DNA from: Bacteroidota bacterium
Lineage (GTDB): Bacteria > Bacteroidota > Bacteroidia > Bacteroidales > F082
Length of the DNA stretch: 35,975 bases
NCBI GenBank assembly: GCA_024280235.1
Contig: JAJRQN010000142.1
Coordinates: forward strand, 1 to 35,975
Reading direction: 5' to 3'
The notes under the pieces are model-generated. The model saw nothing but the letters and a program-made list of their open reading frames with translations. It was not told the origin of the DNA and did no database searches. Each line of letters opens with the position of its first letter. Positions within the stretch are counted from its first letter, which is position 1. A program made the translations under genes and the position numbers. Below are positions 7,569-16,097 of the stretch, piece after piece.

Positions 7569-9035
7569 TTGATTACATTTAAACAACTTGGGCTTTCAAA
7601 CGAAATTTTGAATGCCATGGCCGACCTTGGCTTTGAGAATCCTACTGAAATACAGGAACAAGCAATATCTTCCCTCATGCAGGAACAACGTGATTTTATT
7701 GGTCTGGCCAATACCGGTACAGGCAAAACCGCTGCATTTGGAATTCCTCTTTTGGAAAACATCGATCCTTCAAATAATAATACGCAGGCTTTGGTTCTTG
7801 CTCCCACCCGCGAACTGGGCCAGCAAATAGCAGAACAGTTGCAGTTATTTGCGCAACATCTGCAAAAAATAAATATTCTCGCTGTGTATGGCGGAGCAGC
7901 CATTACAAATCAGATAAAAGCGTTGCGTAAACCGCAACATATTATTATTGCCACACCAGGTCGGCTTATCGACCTCATCAATCGTAAAACCATCAAGCTG
8001 GAGCATCTTCGGTTTCTCGTACTGGACGAAGCCGACGAAATGCTGAACATGGATTTTAAAGAAGATATTGATAAAATCTTAAGCTTCACCCCGGCTGACA
8101 AGTTAACCTGGCTTTTTTCGGCCACTATGCCTCCCGAAATCAAGAAGATTGTTAAAAAATATATGGACAATCCTATTGAGGTAAGGGTAAATGCCGATAC
8201 AAAGGTGAATGCCAATATCGAACATCAATATACCCTTGTGAAACAGGCCGACAAGGCCGAAGCACTCACTCGTTTTCTGGATATCCATCAGGATATGCGC
8301 GGACTTGTATTTTGCAGAACAAAGCGGGATACTCAAAATCTTGCTGAAGAATTACTAAGCAAAAATTACAAAGCAGATGCACTTCATGGTGATTTATCGC
8401 AGGCACAGAGAGACCGGGTGATGAAACGTTTTAAATCGCGCGAATTGAATCTAGTCATTGCCACGGATGTGGCTGCGAGAGGAATTGACGTGGATGACCT
8501 TACACACGTCTTTCATTTTACGTTGCCTGACGACCACTCTTATTATACACACCGAAGCGGAAGAACTGCCCGTGCCGGGAAAACAGGTATCTCCTTTGCT
8601 TTTGTTAACATCAGGGAAAAAAGTAAGATCGAAAGATTTGAAAAAAAGCTGGGTATCTCCTTTAAAAAAGTGCCCATTCCCAGTAGTGAAGAGATTGCTG
8701 ATGTCAGAATGGAAAAATGGTGCCAGCAAATTCTTGATAAGAAAACCAAGGGAAAAATTTCACCTGAAATAGTGGAGAAAGCCGGTATCATTTTTGGGAA
8801 TTTATCCAAAGAAGAGCTTATAACTAAGCTTTTGGTTAACGAGCTGGAAAAATTGAATATTGGGAAGTCGGGTAACCTAAACGCTTCCCGTAGTTCCAAA
8901 TCATCTGATAGGGATGACAGCAGAGGCAGACGCAGCCGTGACCGGGATGGCCGTAACGACCGTTTTGATCGCAAAAGTGATCGTGATGGTAACCGCCGTG
9001 AACGTCGTGAGCGGGATCGCAATAAAGGTTACTAA
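7569..9035 (+). CDS. DEAD-box ATP-dependent RNA helicase, cut before its RNA-binding domain
   Basis: The 488-residue part carries every helicase motif: a Q motif around 22-33, Walker A ANTGTGKT at 47-54, PTREL at 79-83, TPGR at 129-132, DEAD at 153-156, SAT at 184-186, and later ARGID and HRSGRTAR. The tail from about 435 is rich in Arg, Asp and Ser. The start is a TTG at 7569, chosen from promoter position and the family-like ITFKQLGL opening. The frame ends at TAA (9033-9035), but the same frame continues through a plausible linker into a DbpA-type RNA-binding domain (9090-9323). In related Bacteroidota helicases that domain is the C-terminus of the same protein. The gene therefore looks interrupted by one stop; helicase activity could survive, with RNA-target specificity lost. 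Confidence 0.9.
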   Translation: MITFKQLGLSNEILNAMADLGFENPTEIQEQAISSLMQEQRDFIGLANTGTGKTAAFGIPLLENIDPSNNNTQALVLAPTRELGQQIAEQLQLFAQHLQKINILAVYGGAAITNQIKALRKPQHIIIATPGRLIDLINRKTIKLEHLRFLVLDEADEMLNMDFKEDIDKILSFTPADKLTWLFSATMPPEIKKIVKKYMDNPIEVRVNADTKVNANIEHQYTLVKQADKAEALTRFLDIHQDMRGLVFCRTKRDTQNLAEELLSKNYKADALHGDLSQAQRDRVMKRFKSRELNLVIATDVAARGIDVDDLTHVFHFTLPDDHSYYTHRSGRTARAGKTGISFAFVNIREKSKIERFEKKLGISFKKVPIPSSEEIADVRMEKWCQQILDKKTKGKISPEIVEKAGIIFGNLSKEELITKLLVNELEKLNIGKSGNLNASRSSKSSDRDDSRGRRSRDRDGRNDRFDRKSDRDGNRRERRERDRNKGY

Positions 9036-9089
9036 CGGAAAAATCCAGGAAGTTTTTCAAAAGAGCGAAAATCCTCCGATAAATCCGGA

Positions 9090-9323
9090 ATGCCCCGTTT
9101 TTTTATCAATCTCGGCACAAGAGACAAGATGAACAAACACGATTTGATGGATTTTATCTGTAAACATGCCAAAGTGAAACCTTCGGAAATTGGAAATGTT
9201 GATCTGCAAAGCTCTCATTCTTTTTTTGAAGTAGATGGCAAAGTAAGCCGGAAAATCACCGGCAGCTTTAAAAATGTTGTCCTTAAAGGTGGTCGCGAGT
9301 TACGGGTAAATCGCGATAACTAA
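9090..9323 (+). CDS. DbpA-type RNA-binding domain, detached C-terminus of the helicase
   Basis: The 77 residues from MPRFFINLGTRDKMNK to ELRVNRDN match the small RNA-binding fold at the end of DbpA/CsdA-type helicases, including the family-typical SFFEVDGK strand. It lies in exactly the helicase frame: after the TAA at 9033-9035 the frame reads RKNPGSFSKERKSSDKSG straight into this domain with no further stop. No good ribosome site precedes the ATG at 9090 or the one at 9129, so independent translation is doubtful. Best read as the severed tail of the preceding gene; readthrough of TAA would give one protein of about 583 residues. Confidence 0.7.
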   Translation: MPRFFINLGTRDKMNKHDLMDFICKHAKVKPSEIGNVDLQSSHSFFEVDGKVSRKITGSFKNVVLKGGRELRVNRDN

Positions 9324-9506
9324 GGGGTTGTAATAAAAGTAAGCGATGGAAAGGATTTGGTTGCTTTACTGTATGGCAATATGAAAAGAATTGCATTTTA
9401 GAATATCAATTTTTCAAGTTACTACAATGGTTGTTAGATTTTAAAATATTCATAATTAGCACTATATGTGCAAATTTTTATATTATGTCTTAGCTGTTCG
9501 CCCTTT

Positions 9507-11186
9507 TTATTCTGTCAACCAATTTATTGCTTCTTGTGTTATTTCATTATACCAATCCACCTCATTATCGGTTGTGTGTGCCAATTCGTTGGAACGTTCG
9601 AAAAATCGTTGAATATGTCTTGGCTCCGGTATATAATTTGCATTGTATGAAGCTTCAACAATTTTAATGAACACACTCAATGGTAATGGGACAATTGTCG
9701 AAGTTCCTCCATAATATTGAATATTCATCTTGTGCAAAGCATAAAAATGTGCTTTGCAAGCATCATTTATGTTAGGAGCAATAAACAAGCAATAAGCAGA
9801 TTTCTCTGTTTCTTTTTTATATTTTGCAAGGTGTCTTGTTACTGGCTCTCCTTCTGTTTCATATTGCCTTTGTCCGCTTTGCATTGTTACCTCCACCGTC
9901 AAACCAAAATCTCCGTAATCACAGACAATATCGGCCATATTTCCTTGTGCCGTTGACATTGGTTTTCCAAAATCATCAAATTTCAGATTTGTTTGAATAT
10001 TACCTCCGTCCAGCATTGTCATTGCTCTCCAGGTATTCCACTCCAACATCAATGGAGTATCATAAAGTGAATTATCGAGTATCTGTTCAAAAGTTGATTT
10101 TATCTCCTCGAAAAGTCGGTAGTCCTTAATTGCTGCAATCTGGTCTTTAAGTATTTGTTCTTTTCTGTTTTCTAATTCATCTGCAAATATGTTTTTAAGT
10201 TCTTGTAATATTGCGGTTTCAGGTATTTGAAGTTGAGGGAATTCAGTTCGTATTTTTTGTTCGAGTAATTCTCTGTTGTCAGTTAATAGCGTTGGAATCT
10301 GAGGGTTTCCAAGATATGCAACATATTGTCGTTCACTGTCTATAAAGCAAGGTTCTCTATCTGAGTTTTGCAGGAAGAAATCAACATCTTGTATTTTTTC
10401 CGGAACGATAGATATTGACTTTCCTAAATGTGAAATATTGACTAATCCTGTCACACGTAAATAACGGAAACAAGCATCTGCATAAACACGCATATTACTT
10501 GCTTTGGTTCTTAAAAATTTTGTAACCGAAGCATCATTGGTTTCCCTTGTTCTTGTATTACCTGAATTTATATCAGCACTGTAAATTTCTCCGAGTTCCC
10601 TTTTCAGGTATTCAGCACGAAACTTTTTATAATTTCCTTCATTTTGTGTTTTTGCTATTCTGAACAGGTCAATCTTATCAACAATAGTGTCGAATTGTCT
10701 GTAATTGACTAATTGCAACCCAAAAATCATCAATTCATCGAATTTCAATGAACCGAAATGTCTAATCAGTCGGAATAATTCAAGATACGGCTTTATCCAA
10801 AAATCTGTTGAATTATCGGTTGGTTTATGATAGGGTGAGGGTATTTGAAATTTGAGTAACTGTCTTAAAAATATCTCTTCTTTTCTTCTTAAATTGATTA
10901 ATTCTTTACCTGCCGGAGTTAATTGTATAGTTGGGGATAGTATAACAAAACCAAGTGATTTCGGTGCTCGATTAATACGGTCTCTCGCACTAAATGCAGG
11001 GTCGTTTGCACCTTGGCCATTGAAAAAGTTTTCCTCTCTCAATAGCTCCATAAAAGCTCTTTGTGTTTTTGTATTCCATTTTTGACCCGAAAAGTATGTG
11101 TTCAGCAATCTTATTTCAGGAATCATTTTGGCCGGTGTCCGTGGAGACGTGGTAACGAAAATTACTTTGCTGTCTATCCTTGCCAT
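9507..11186 (-). CDS. AlwI-family type II restriction endonuclease
   Basis: A 559-residue protein, large for a type II enzyme but usual for the AlwI/PleI/BstNBI type IIS family. Recognition rests on overall layout: an N-terminal TSPRTPAKMIPEI block, a DNA-binding mid-part, and a C-terminal nuclease region. There LEWNTWRAM (381-389) precedes MADIVCDYGDFGLTVEVT (417-434), so D419 and E432 are candidate PD-(D/E)xK metal ligands, followed by the conserved-looking GEPVTRH. AlwI itself cuts outside GGATC; the specificity here is unproven. It is the last gene of a three-gene operon, six bases after the methyltransferase. That gene order lets methylation precede cutting. A+T content is above that of the flanking metabolic genes, which suggests acquisition. 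Confidence 0.8.
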   Translation of the reverse strand: MARIDSKVIFVTTSPRTPAKMIPEIRLLNTYFSGQKWNTKTQRAFMELLREENFFNGQGANDPAFSARDRINRAPKSLGFVILSPTIQLTPAGKELINLRRKEEIFLRQLLKFQIPSPYHKPTDNSTDFWIKPYLELFRLIRHFGSLKFDELMIFGLQLVNYRQFDTIVDKIDLFRIAKTQNEGNYKKFRAEYLKRELGEIYSADINSGNTRTRETNDASVTKFLRTKASNMRVYADACFRYLRVTGLVNISHLGKSISIVPEKIQDVDFFLQNSDREPCFIDSERQYVAYLGNPQIPTLLTDNRELLEQKIRTEFPQLQIPETAILQELKNIFADELENRKEQILKDQIAAIKDYRLFEEIKSTFEQILDNSLYDTPLMLEWNTWRAMTMLDGGNIQTNLKFDDFGKPMSTAQGNMADIVCDYGDFGLTVEVTMQSGQRQYETEGEPVTRHLAKYKKETEKSAYCLFIAPNINDACKAHFYALHKMNIQYYGGTSTIVPLPLSVFIKIVEASYNANYIPEPRHIQRFFERSNELAHTTDNEVDWYNEITQEAINWLTE

Positions 11187-11192
11187 ACAATG

Positions 11193-12101
11193 TTATAATG
11201 TTGTTGCTTTCTCAAATTCTAACTGCGGATATCGTTTTTTTGCTTCATTGCCATAGTTAGAAATTAAAATATGATTTGCAGAAGACTTAAATCTATTTCT
11301 AATATTCACTGCATAAGATTTTCCATATTCATCAACTATCATATCTCCATACAATTCTTCCGTTAATGGCGTTCTACCAATAACCATAAGTGCTTTACAT
11401 TTTAGTTTTTTATAATTGTTGGCTAATTCGATATGATTTTTTTGACTAAATCCATCTTTGTATTCGGCATTTCCGTAATCAGAAAAAACACAGTCATAGG
11501 GTGGGTCTAAAAACATAAAATCATCATCTTCAGCCATATCAAATATTTCAGAATAGTCAAGATTTAATATCTCTGTGTTTGCGAGTAATTTACTATGAGC
11601 CTTTGTTACCAAAGAGGTGTTTAAATTGGCATACCGTCCATAAGGCACGTTAAACTCACCCTTTGCATTGTATCTTATCATTCCTGAATATGCTGTTTTA
11701 TTGATAAAAAAGTAAAGTAAAGCATCAGAGTATTTCTTTTCTATCAAGTCGTTGAACATATCTCTAATTTGGTAATACAATGTTTCGTTTTCATCAGCTA
11801 CTCGCTTTTCAGGTGTTTTACTTTTTAATTCCTCAAACTTCTTTCGATTAGTTACATATTGTTTTTCTATTTCCGAAAGTTCTGTTTTTAGAGTCTCAAA
11901 GTTGTTCTTAGCACCTAAATAGAATGCCATTAGCTTAGAGTTTATGTCGTTTATTATTGCTCTTTTTGGTTCTAAATGAAAGAACAATGCGCCACCGCTA
12001 AAAAATGGCTCAATATATCTGCCACTATAATTCGGAATATGTTTTATTAGATGTGATATCTCTTTAGATTTACCTCCTCTGTATTTTATTAATGGTTTCA
12101 T
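11193..12101 (-). CDS. DNA adenine N6-methyltransferase (Dam/D12 class)
   Basis: A 302-residue alpha-class adenine methyltransferase. Motif X is IKYRGGK (5-11), motif I the YIEPFFSGGALFF stretch (29-41), then NDIN (51-54), and the catalytic motif IV is DPPY (199-202). The 60-180 segment fits the target-recognition part between motifs I and IV. It should transfer a methyl group from SAM to an adenine at the operon's recognition site. A Dam-like enzyme methylating GATC would protect both strands of GGATC, the AlwI site; this is inference. The start ATG overlaps the regulator's TGA stop (ATGA), so the two are translationally coupled. Confidence 0.88.
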   Translation of the reverse strand: MKPLIKYRGGKSKEISHLIKHIPNYSGRYIEPFFSGGALFFHLEPKRAIINDINSKLMAFYLGAKNNFETLKTELSEIEKQYVTNRKKFEELKSKTPEKRVADENETLYYQIRDMFNDLIEKKYSDALLYFFINKTAYSGMIRYNAKGEFNVPYGRYANLNTSLVTKAHSKLLANTEILNLDYSEIFDMAEDDDFMFLDPPYDCVFSDYGNAEYKDGFSQKNHIELANNYKKLKCKALMVIGRTPLTEELYGDMIVDEYGKSYAVNIRNRFKSSANHILISNYGNEAKKRYPQLEFEKATTL

Positions 12102-12409
12102 GCTTGGGCAACTTTTCGTTTATACTTAATAATGTTTTCTGCAACCACATTTAAAATTTGTGTTGCTTCTTCCTCTTCTGCAATAATATCATAAACTTTA
12201 TCTGCTGACCACAAACGAAGTAACTCCTTTGAATCAACTTGAAGCAAGTCAGAAAGAATAATTACCTGTTCTCTTTTTGCTCGTCTATCACCCTTTTCGA
12301 TTTTACAATATGTTGCTGTGTCAATCTCTAAGACAGCAGCTAATTGTCTCTGAGGAATTTTTTTTTCCTTTCGAAGCGACCTGATTTTATCACTAAAAAT
12401 AATTGACAT
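12098..12409 (-). CDS. XRE-family HTH regulator of the restriction-modification operon
   Basis: A 103-residue protein with a Cro/C1-type helix-turn-helix at about 20-43 (QRQLAAVLEIDTATYCKIEKG). It heads the operon and overlaps the methyltransferase by four bases. Controller (C) proteins of type II systems are usually about 80 residues, so this is a little long; the extra C-terminal 30 residues are a charged helix. Its likely role is timing expression, delaying the endonuclease until host DNA is methylated. A clean promoter (12433-12463) and a palindrome at the predicted transcription start (12415-12424) lie directly upstream, consistent with autoregulation. Confidence 0.85.
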   Translation of the reverse strand: MSIIFSDKIRSLRKEKKIPQRQLAAVLEIDTATYCKIEKGDRRAKREQVIILSDLLQVDSKELLRLWSADKVYDIIAEEEEATQILNVVAENIIKYKRKVAQA

Positions 12410-12414
12410 ATTTT

Positions 12415-12424
12415 TGTCTTGACA
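12415..12424 (-). promoter_or_regulatory. Candidate operator for the HTH regulator
   Basis: TGTCTTGACA is a perfect TGTC-N2-GACA palindrome overlapping the predicted start of transcription (about 12426). A direct repeat ATGTCAA occurs twice on the minus strand, at 12419-12425 and 12402-12408, 17 bases apart; the second copy overlaps the start codon. Binding here would repress the operon. Confidence 0.4.
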
Positions 12425-12432
12425 TTATTTGG

Positions 12433-12463
12433 CAAATATAATATTTTTCCTTTCTATAAGCAA
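12433..12463 (-). promoter_or_regulatory. Promoter of the restriction-modification operon
   Basis: TTG (12461-12463), then 20 bases, then TATATTTG (12433-12440) on the minus strand: a full match to the Bacteroidota pattern. Predicted transcription start is near 12426, about 17 bases before the regulator's ATG. Confidence 0.6.
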
Positions 12464-12509
12464 CTTTTTTAGGACGGGCCAGGTTGTCGGCTATCTCCAA
12501 TCTTTCAAC

Positions 12510-13679
12510 TCACGAAAAAGCTGAAATCTCTGTTACATCCATGCCGGTAATCAGCAAATGAATATCGTGTGTGCCTTCGTAAGTAATCACCGATTCCAGA
12601 TTCACCATGTGGCGCATGATGGGGAAATCGCCGGTTATGCCCATGGCGCCCAATATCTGTCTGCTGTTGCGGGCAATGTTTATCGCCATTTCCACATTGT
12701 TGCGTTTAGCCAAGGAAATCTGTGCCGGCGTTGCTTTCTCTTCGTTTTTTAAAACACCCAACCGCCACGCCAGCAACTGCCCTTTGGTAATTTCGGTTAC
12801 CATCTCCGCCAGTTTTTTCTGCTGTAGCTGAAACGAAGCAATGGGTCTGCCAAACTGTTGTCGTTCCAGCGCATAGCGTAAAGCGGTATCGTAGCACTCC
12901 ATGGCTGCACCGAGAACGCCCCATGCGATACCGTAACGAGCTGAATTCAGGCACATGAGCGGCCCTTTCAGTCCTCTCACTCCGGGCAGTAGATTTTCTT
13001 TCGGCACTTTCACATTATCAAAAACCAGCTCCCCCGTAGCCGAAGCCCGCAGCGACCATTTGTTAAACGTCTCCGGTGTAGTAAAACCCTCCATGCCGCG
13101 CTCCACAATAAGGCCTCTTACTTTTCCCATTTCATCTTTTGCCCACACCACCGCCACATCACAAAAAGGAGCGTTTGTAATCCACATTTTTGAGCCATTC
13201 AGCAGGTAATGGTTACCCTTATCTTCAAAATGACATTTCATGCCACCCGGATCCGAACCATGGTCAGGCTCCGTCAGCCCGAAAGCTCCAACACTTTCTC
13301 CCGAAGCCAGCTTAGGCAGGTATTTTAACCGTTGTGCCTCATCACCAAAAGTATAGATTGGGTACATTACCAGCGAACTCTGCACCGAAGCACCGGAACG
13401 TACAGCTGAATCACCTCGTTCCAACTCAGTCATAATCAGGCCGTAGGAGATATAATCCAGTCCGGGGCCACCATATTTCTCCGGAATAAACGGCCCCAGC
13501 GCTCCCAACGCTCCCATTTGTCTCAAAAGTTGCCGCGGCAACGGATCGTGTCTCTGCGCATAATCTTCGATAACGGGCTTCACATTTCGGTTTATCCACT
13601 CGCGCACCGCCGCACGAATCATTTTGTGTTCGTCTGTCAGCAGGGCATCAATTTCGTAATAATCGGGAGGATGATACAT
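12510..13679 (-). CDS. gcdH: Glutaryl-CoA dehydrogenase
   Basis: A 389-residue acyl-CoA dehydrogenase. Diagnostic features of the glutaryl-CoA group are AVRSGASVQSSLVM (92-105), whose R94 can bind the distal carboxylate, and TYEGTHDIHLLITG (366-379) with catalytic base E368. FAD/substrate motifs FGLTEPDHGSDPGGM (133-147) and KMWITNAP (164-171) are intact. It oxidises glutaryl-CoA and decarboxylates the product to crotonyl-CoA, normally in lysine or aromatic breakdown. No electron-transfer flavoprotein gene is in the window. It is convergent with nothing and divergent from kbl. A non-decarboxylating variant cannot be excluded by sequence alone. Its product, crotonyl-CoA, is also the product of the dehydratase at 23789-25291. 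Confidence 0.85.
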   Translation of the reverse strand: MYHPPDYYEIDALLTDEHKMIRAAVREWINRNVKPVIEDYAQRHDPLPRQLLRQMGALGALGPFIPEKYGGPGLDYISYGLIMTELERGDSAVRSGASVQSSLVMYPIYTFGDEAQRLKYLPKLASGESVGAFGLTEPDHGSDPGGMKCHFEDKGNHYLLNGSKMWITNAPFCDVAVVWAKDEMGKVRGLIVERGMEGFTTPETFNKWSLRASATGELVFDNVKVPKENLLPGVRGLKGPLMCLNSARYGIAWGVLGAAMECYDTALRYALERQQFGRPIASFQLQQKKLAEMVTEITKGQLLAWRLGVLKNEEKATPAQISLAKRNNVEMAINIARNSRQILGAMGITGDFPIMRHMVNLESVITYEGTHDIHLLITGMDVTEISAFS

Positions 13680-13814
13680 AAATCTTGTTTTTGAGAGGTA
13701 AAAATAGGGAAGTTTCTGATGATGTCGAACTCAGGTTATTATAATACCTTGGCTTTATCACAAAAGAAAGAGATATCTGATTATTTTAAAGATAGAAACA
13801 GTAGAAATTTTCAG

Positions 13815-13822
13815 TAATTTTG
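13815..13822 (+). promoter_or_regulatory. -7 box upstream of kbl
   Basis: TAATTTTG fits TAnnTTTG, with predicted start near 13829, 24 bases before the ATG at 13853. It supports the ATG, not the TTG after the in-frame stop, as the original kbl start. Confidence 0.45.
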
Positions 13823-13852
13823 TGGAAACATTAACAGCTTAAAACTTATATC

Positions 13853-15043
13853 ATGTACGGAAAATTTAAAGAACATTTAACCCGCGAACTGGATAACATC
13901 CGCAACGAAGGGTTGTATAAAAATGAACGAATTATCGTCAGCCCGCAAGGTGCTGAAATATAATTGGAATCAGGAGAAAAAGTACTGAACTTCTGTGCCA
14001 ACAACTACCTCGGCCTTTCCAACCATCCCGAACTGATTAAAGCCGCCAAAGAGGGCCTCGATACACACGGTTACGGTATGTCGTCAGTACGGTTTATTTG
14101 TGGCACCACTGATTTGCACAAAACGCTGGAGCGGAAAATTGCTGAGTTTTTTGGTACCGAAGATACTATCCTGTATGCTGCTGCTTTTGATGCCAACGGG
14201 GGTGTCTTCGAACCACTACTCACCGAAGAAGATGCCATTATCTCGGACAGTCTGAACCATGCTTCTATTATTGATGGCGTAAGGCTTTGTAAAGCACAAC
14301 GTTATCGTTATCCCAATGCCGATATGACCGGTCTCGAAGAGGAACTGAAAAAAGCACAGAAAAATCGTTTTCGCGTGATTGTTACCGATGGCGTCTTCAG
14401 CATGGATGGCAATGTGGCACCTGTAGATAAAATAGCAGAGCTGGCCGAAAAATATGATGCCATGGTGATGGTGGACGAAAGTCATTCGGCAGGCGTTGTC
14501 GGTCATACAGGAAGAGGCGTCAGTGAGTACTTCAATATTACAGGACGCATCGATTTGATTACCGGGACACTCGGAAAATCGTTCGGAGGTGCCATTGGCG
14601 GTTTTACCACAGGACGTAAGGAAATAATCGAAATGCTGCGTCAGCGTTCGCGGCCTTATTTGTTTTCCAATTCACTACCGCCTATGGTGGTCAATGCCGG
14701 TATTCGTATGTTTGACATGATGTCGGAAACAAATGCGTTACAGGATAAATTGCATCAGAATACCGATTATTTTATGGAAAAGATGACGGCTGCCGGTTTT
14801 GACATTAAACCAACTAAATCGGCTATTTGTGCTGTCATGCTTTACGATGCCAAATTATCTCAGGATATGGCGGCAAAACTGTTGGATGAAGGAATTTACG
14901 TTATTGGTTTTTATTTTCCGGTAGTTCCCAAAGGAGAAGCGCGTATTCGTGTACAGCTTTCGGCAGCTCACGAACAACAGCATCTGGATAAAGCGATTGC
15001 TGCTTTTACAAAAGTCGGGAAAGCGCTTGGCGTGATAAAATAA
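13853..15043 (+). pseudogene. kbl: 2-amino-3-ketobutyrate CoA ligase, in-frame TAA at codon 37
   Basis: The ATG at 13853 opens MYGKFKEHLTRELDNIRNEG and continues to GAEI, then TAA (13961-13963), then LESGEKVLNFCANNYLGLS in the same frame to 15043. Without the stop it is 396 residues, the normal Kbl length. PLP lysine is in GTLGKSFGGAIGG (position 242 of the full frame), with DESHSAGVVG upstream. Kbl cleaves 2-amino-3-ketobutyrate with CoA into glycine and acetyl-CoA, the second step of threonine breakdown; threonine dehydrogenase is at 27958-28914. Family members usually have lysine at the stop position (recalled), so AAA to TAA is the simplest change. Restart at TTG 13964 would lose 37 N-terminal residues. 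Nonsense mutation, sequence error or readthrough are all possible. Confidence 0.8.
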
Positions 15044-15053
15044 TTGAAAAATA

Positions 15054-15098
15054 TAAACCTGACCGGAAAAGATTTTTTGCTCTTTCAGGTCAGGTTTA
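15054..15098 (+). terminator. Hairpin between kbl and acpS
   Basis: TAAACCTGACC (15054-15064) pairs fully with GGTCAGGTTTA (15088-15098), and the loop can pair further (GAAAAGA with TCTTTC). It starts 11 bases after the kbl stop and ends 18 before the acpS ATG, so acpS may depend on partial readthrough or its own promoter. Confidence 0.6.
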
Positions 15099-15116
15099 CT
15101 TTATGTACCTGAAACT

Positions 15117-15494
15117 ATGATTTTCGGAACGGGAACGGATATTATTGAAATAAAGCGTATTGAGAACTCTATTGCGCGTACAAAAGCGTTTGTTAATAAA
15201 ATTTTCACCGAGAGGGAGCAGGCCTATTGCAAAGCAAAAAAAGCCGGAATATTTCAGAGTTATGCAGCGCGCTATGCAGCCAAAGAAGCCGTTTTCAAAG
15301 CGTTGGGGACGGGCTACAGGTATGGGATGGCTTTCAAAGATATTGAGGTGATAAATAATGAACTGGGAAAACCCGAGGTGGTCGTTCACGGAAAAGTAAA
15401 AGATTTTGTGCAGGAGTACAAAGTTACGCGGATACATCTCAGCCTTTCACATGTAAAAGAGATGGCACTGGCTTTTGTGGTGCTGGAGAAATAA
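15117..15494 (+). CDS. acpS: Holo-[acyl-carrier-protein] synthase
   Basis: A 125-residue phosphopantetheinyl transferase of the AcpS type, which moves 4'-phosphopantetheine from CoA to a serine of apo-ACP in fatty acid synthesis. The Mg-binding motif GTGTDIIEI carries D8; FTEREQAYC and AARYAAKEAVFKALGTG (with E57) are both intact. Length is typical. Convergent with cvpA, 13 bases apart. The only copy in the window and normally essential. Confidence 0.93.
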   Translation: MIFGTGTDIIEIKRIENSIARTKAFVNKIFTEREQAYCKAKKAGIFQSYAARYAAKEAVFKALGTGYRYGMAFKDIEVINNELGKPEVVVHGKVKDFVQEYKVTRIHLSLSHVKEMALAFVVLEK

Positions 15495-15507
15495 GCCCGC
15501 CGTTTGT

Positions 15508-16047
15508 TTAAATCACCTTTTTTAACAACTCATCCTTATCCGGAATCTGGTCTTTAAAATTATCAAGATGTAGTTTGGAATAGAGCATGGGAGCCAGCGA
15601 TTCCACCGGAGCGTAAAATATGGATTTCTTCACCGCCTGCGGTTTGATAATGGTTCTTCCCGTATCGAAATAATTGATAATAAAGATGATAATACTCAGA
15701 AAAAGAGCGCCTTTCAGGATTCCGAAGACAGCACCCCCCAGCTTATTAAGAAATCCAAGCATCAGGATGTTGACAAATTTTTCTAAAAGTTTGGCCAATA
15801 CCAAGACAATGATAACGACACCGATAAAAGTAACAATAAAAGAAATGGCAGCCATGTATTTCGGTTCAATATTGAAAAACTGTCTAAGATAATTTGCTGT
15901 AAAGTCAGAAAAATAGAAGGCGAAATAAAGACCAAGAATAAAAGCAGCAAGTGAAGCAATTTCAATAATCAATCCTTTTTTGAAGCCGTTATAACCAAAC
16001 CACAAAAGTGGTATTAGTAAGATAATATCGAGAAGGTTGATGCTCAT
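15508..16047 (-). CDS. cvpA: CvpA-family membrane protein
   Basis: A 179-residue inner-membrane protein with four hydrophobic segments (about 5-25, 28-50, 65-87 and 102-125) and a polar C-terminal tail. The opening NLLDIILLIPLLWFGYNGFKKG and the later GAVFGILKG are typical of the CvpA/colicin V production family, which is linked to purine gene regions, envelope homeostasis and biofilm traits; the molecular role is unknown. A TACTTTTG (16070-16077, minus) lies 22 bases upstream as a likely -7 box, giving it a promoter separate from the upxY-like gene. Confidence 0.82.
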   Translation of the reverse strand: MSINLLDIILLIPLLWFGYNGFKKGLIIEIASLAAFILGLYFAFYFSDFTANYLRQFFNIEPKYMAAISFIVTFIGVVIIVLVLAKLLEKFVNILMLGFLNKLGGAVFGILKGALFLSIIIFIINYFDTGRTIIKPQAVKKSIFYAPVESLAPMLYSKLHLDNFKDQIPDKDELLKKVI

Positions 16048-16097
16048 GTCCTGGCGTATTAATTCATTTCAAAAGTACAAAAAAAGAAATAACCGGT

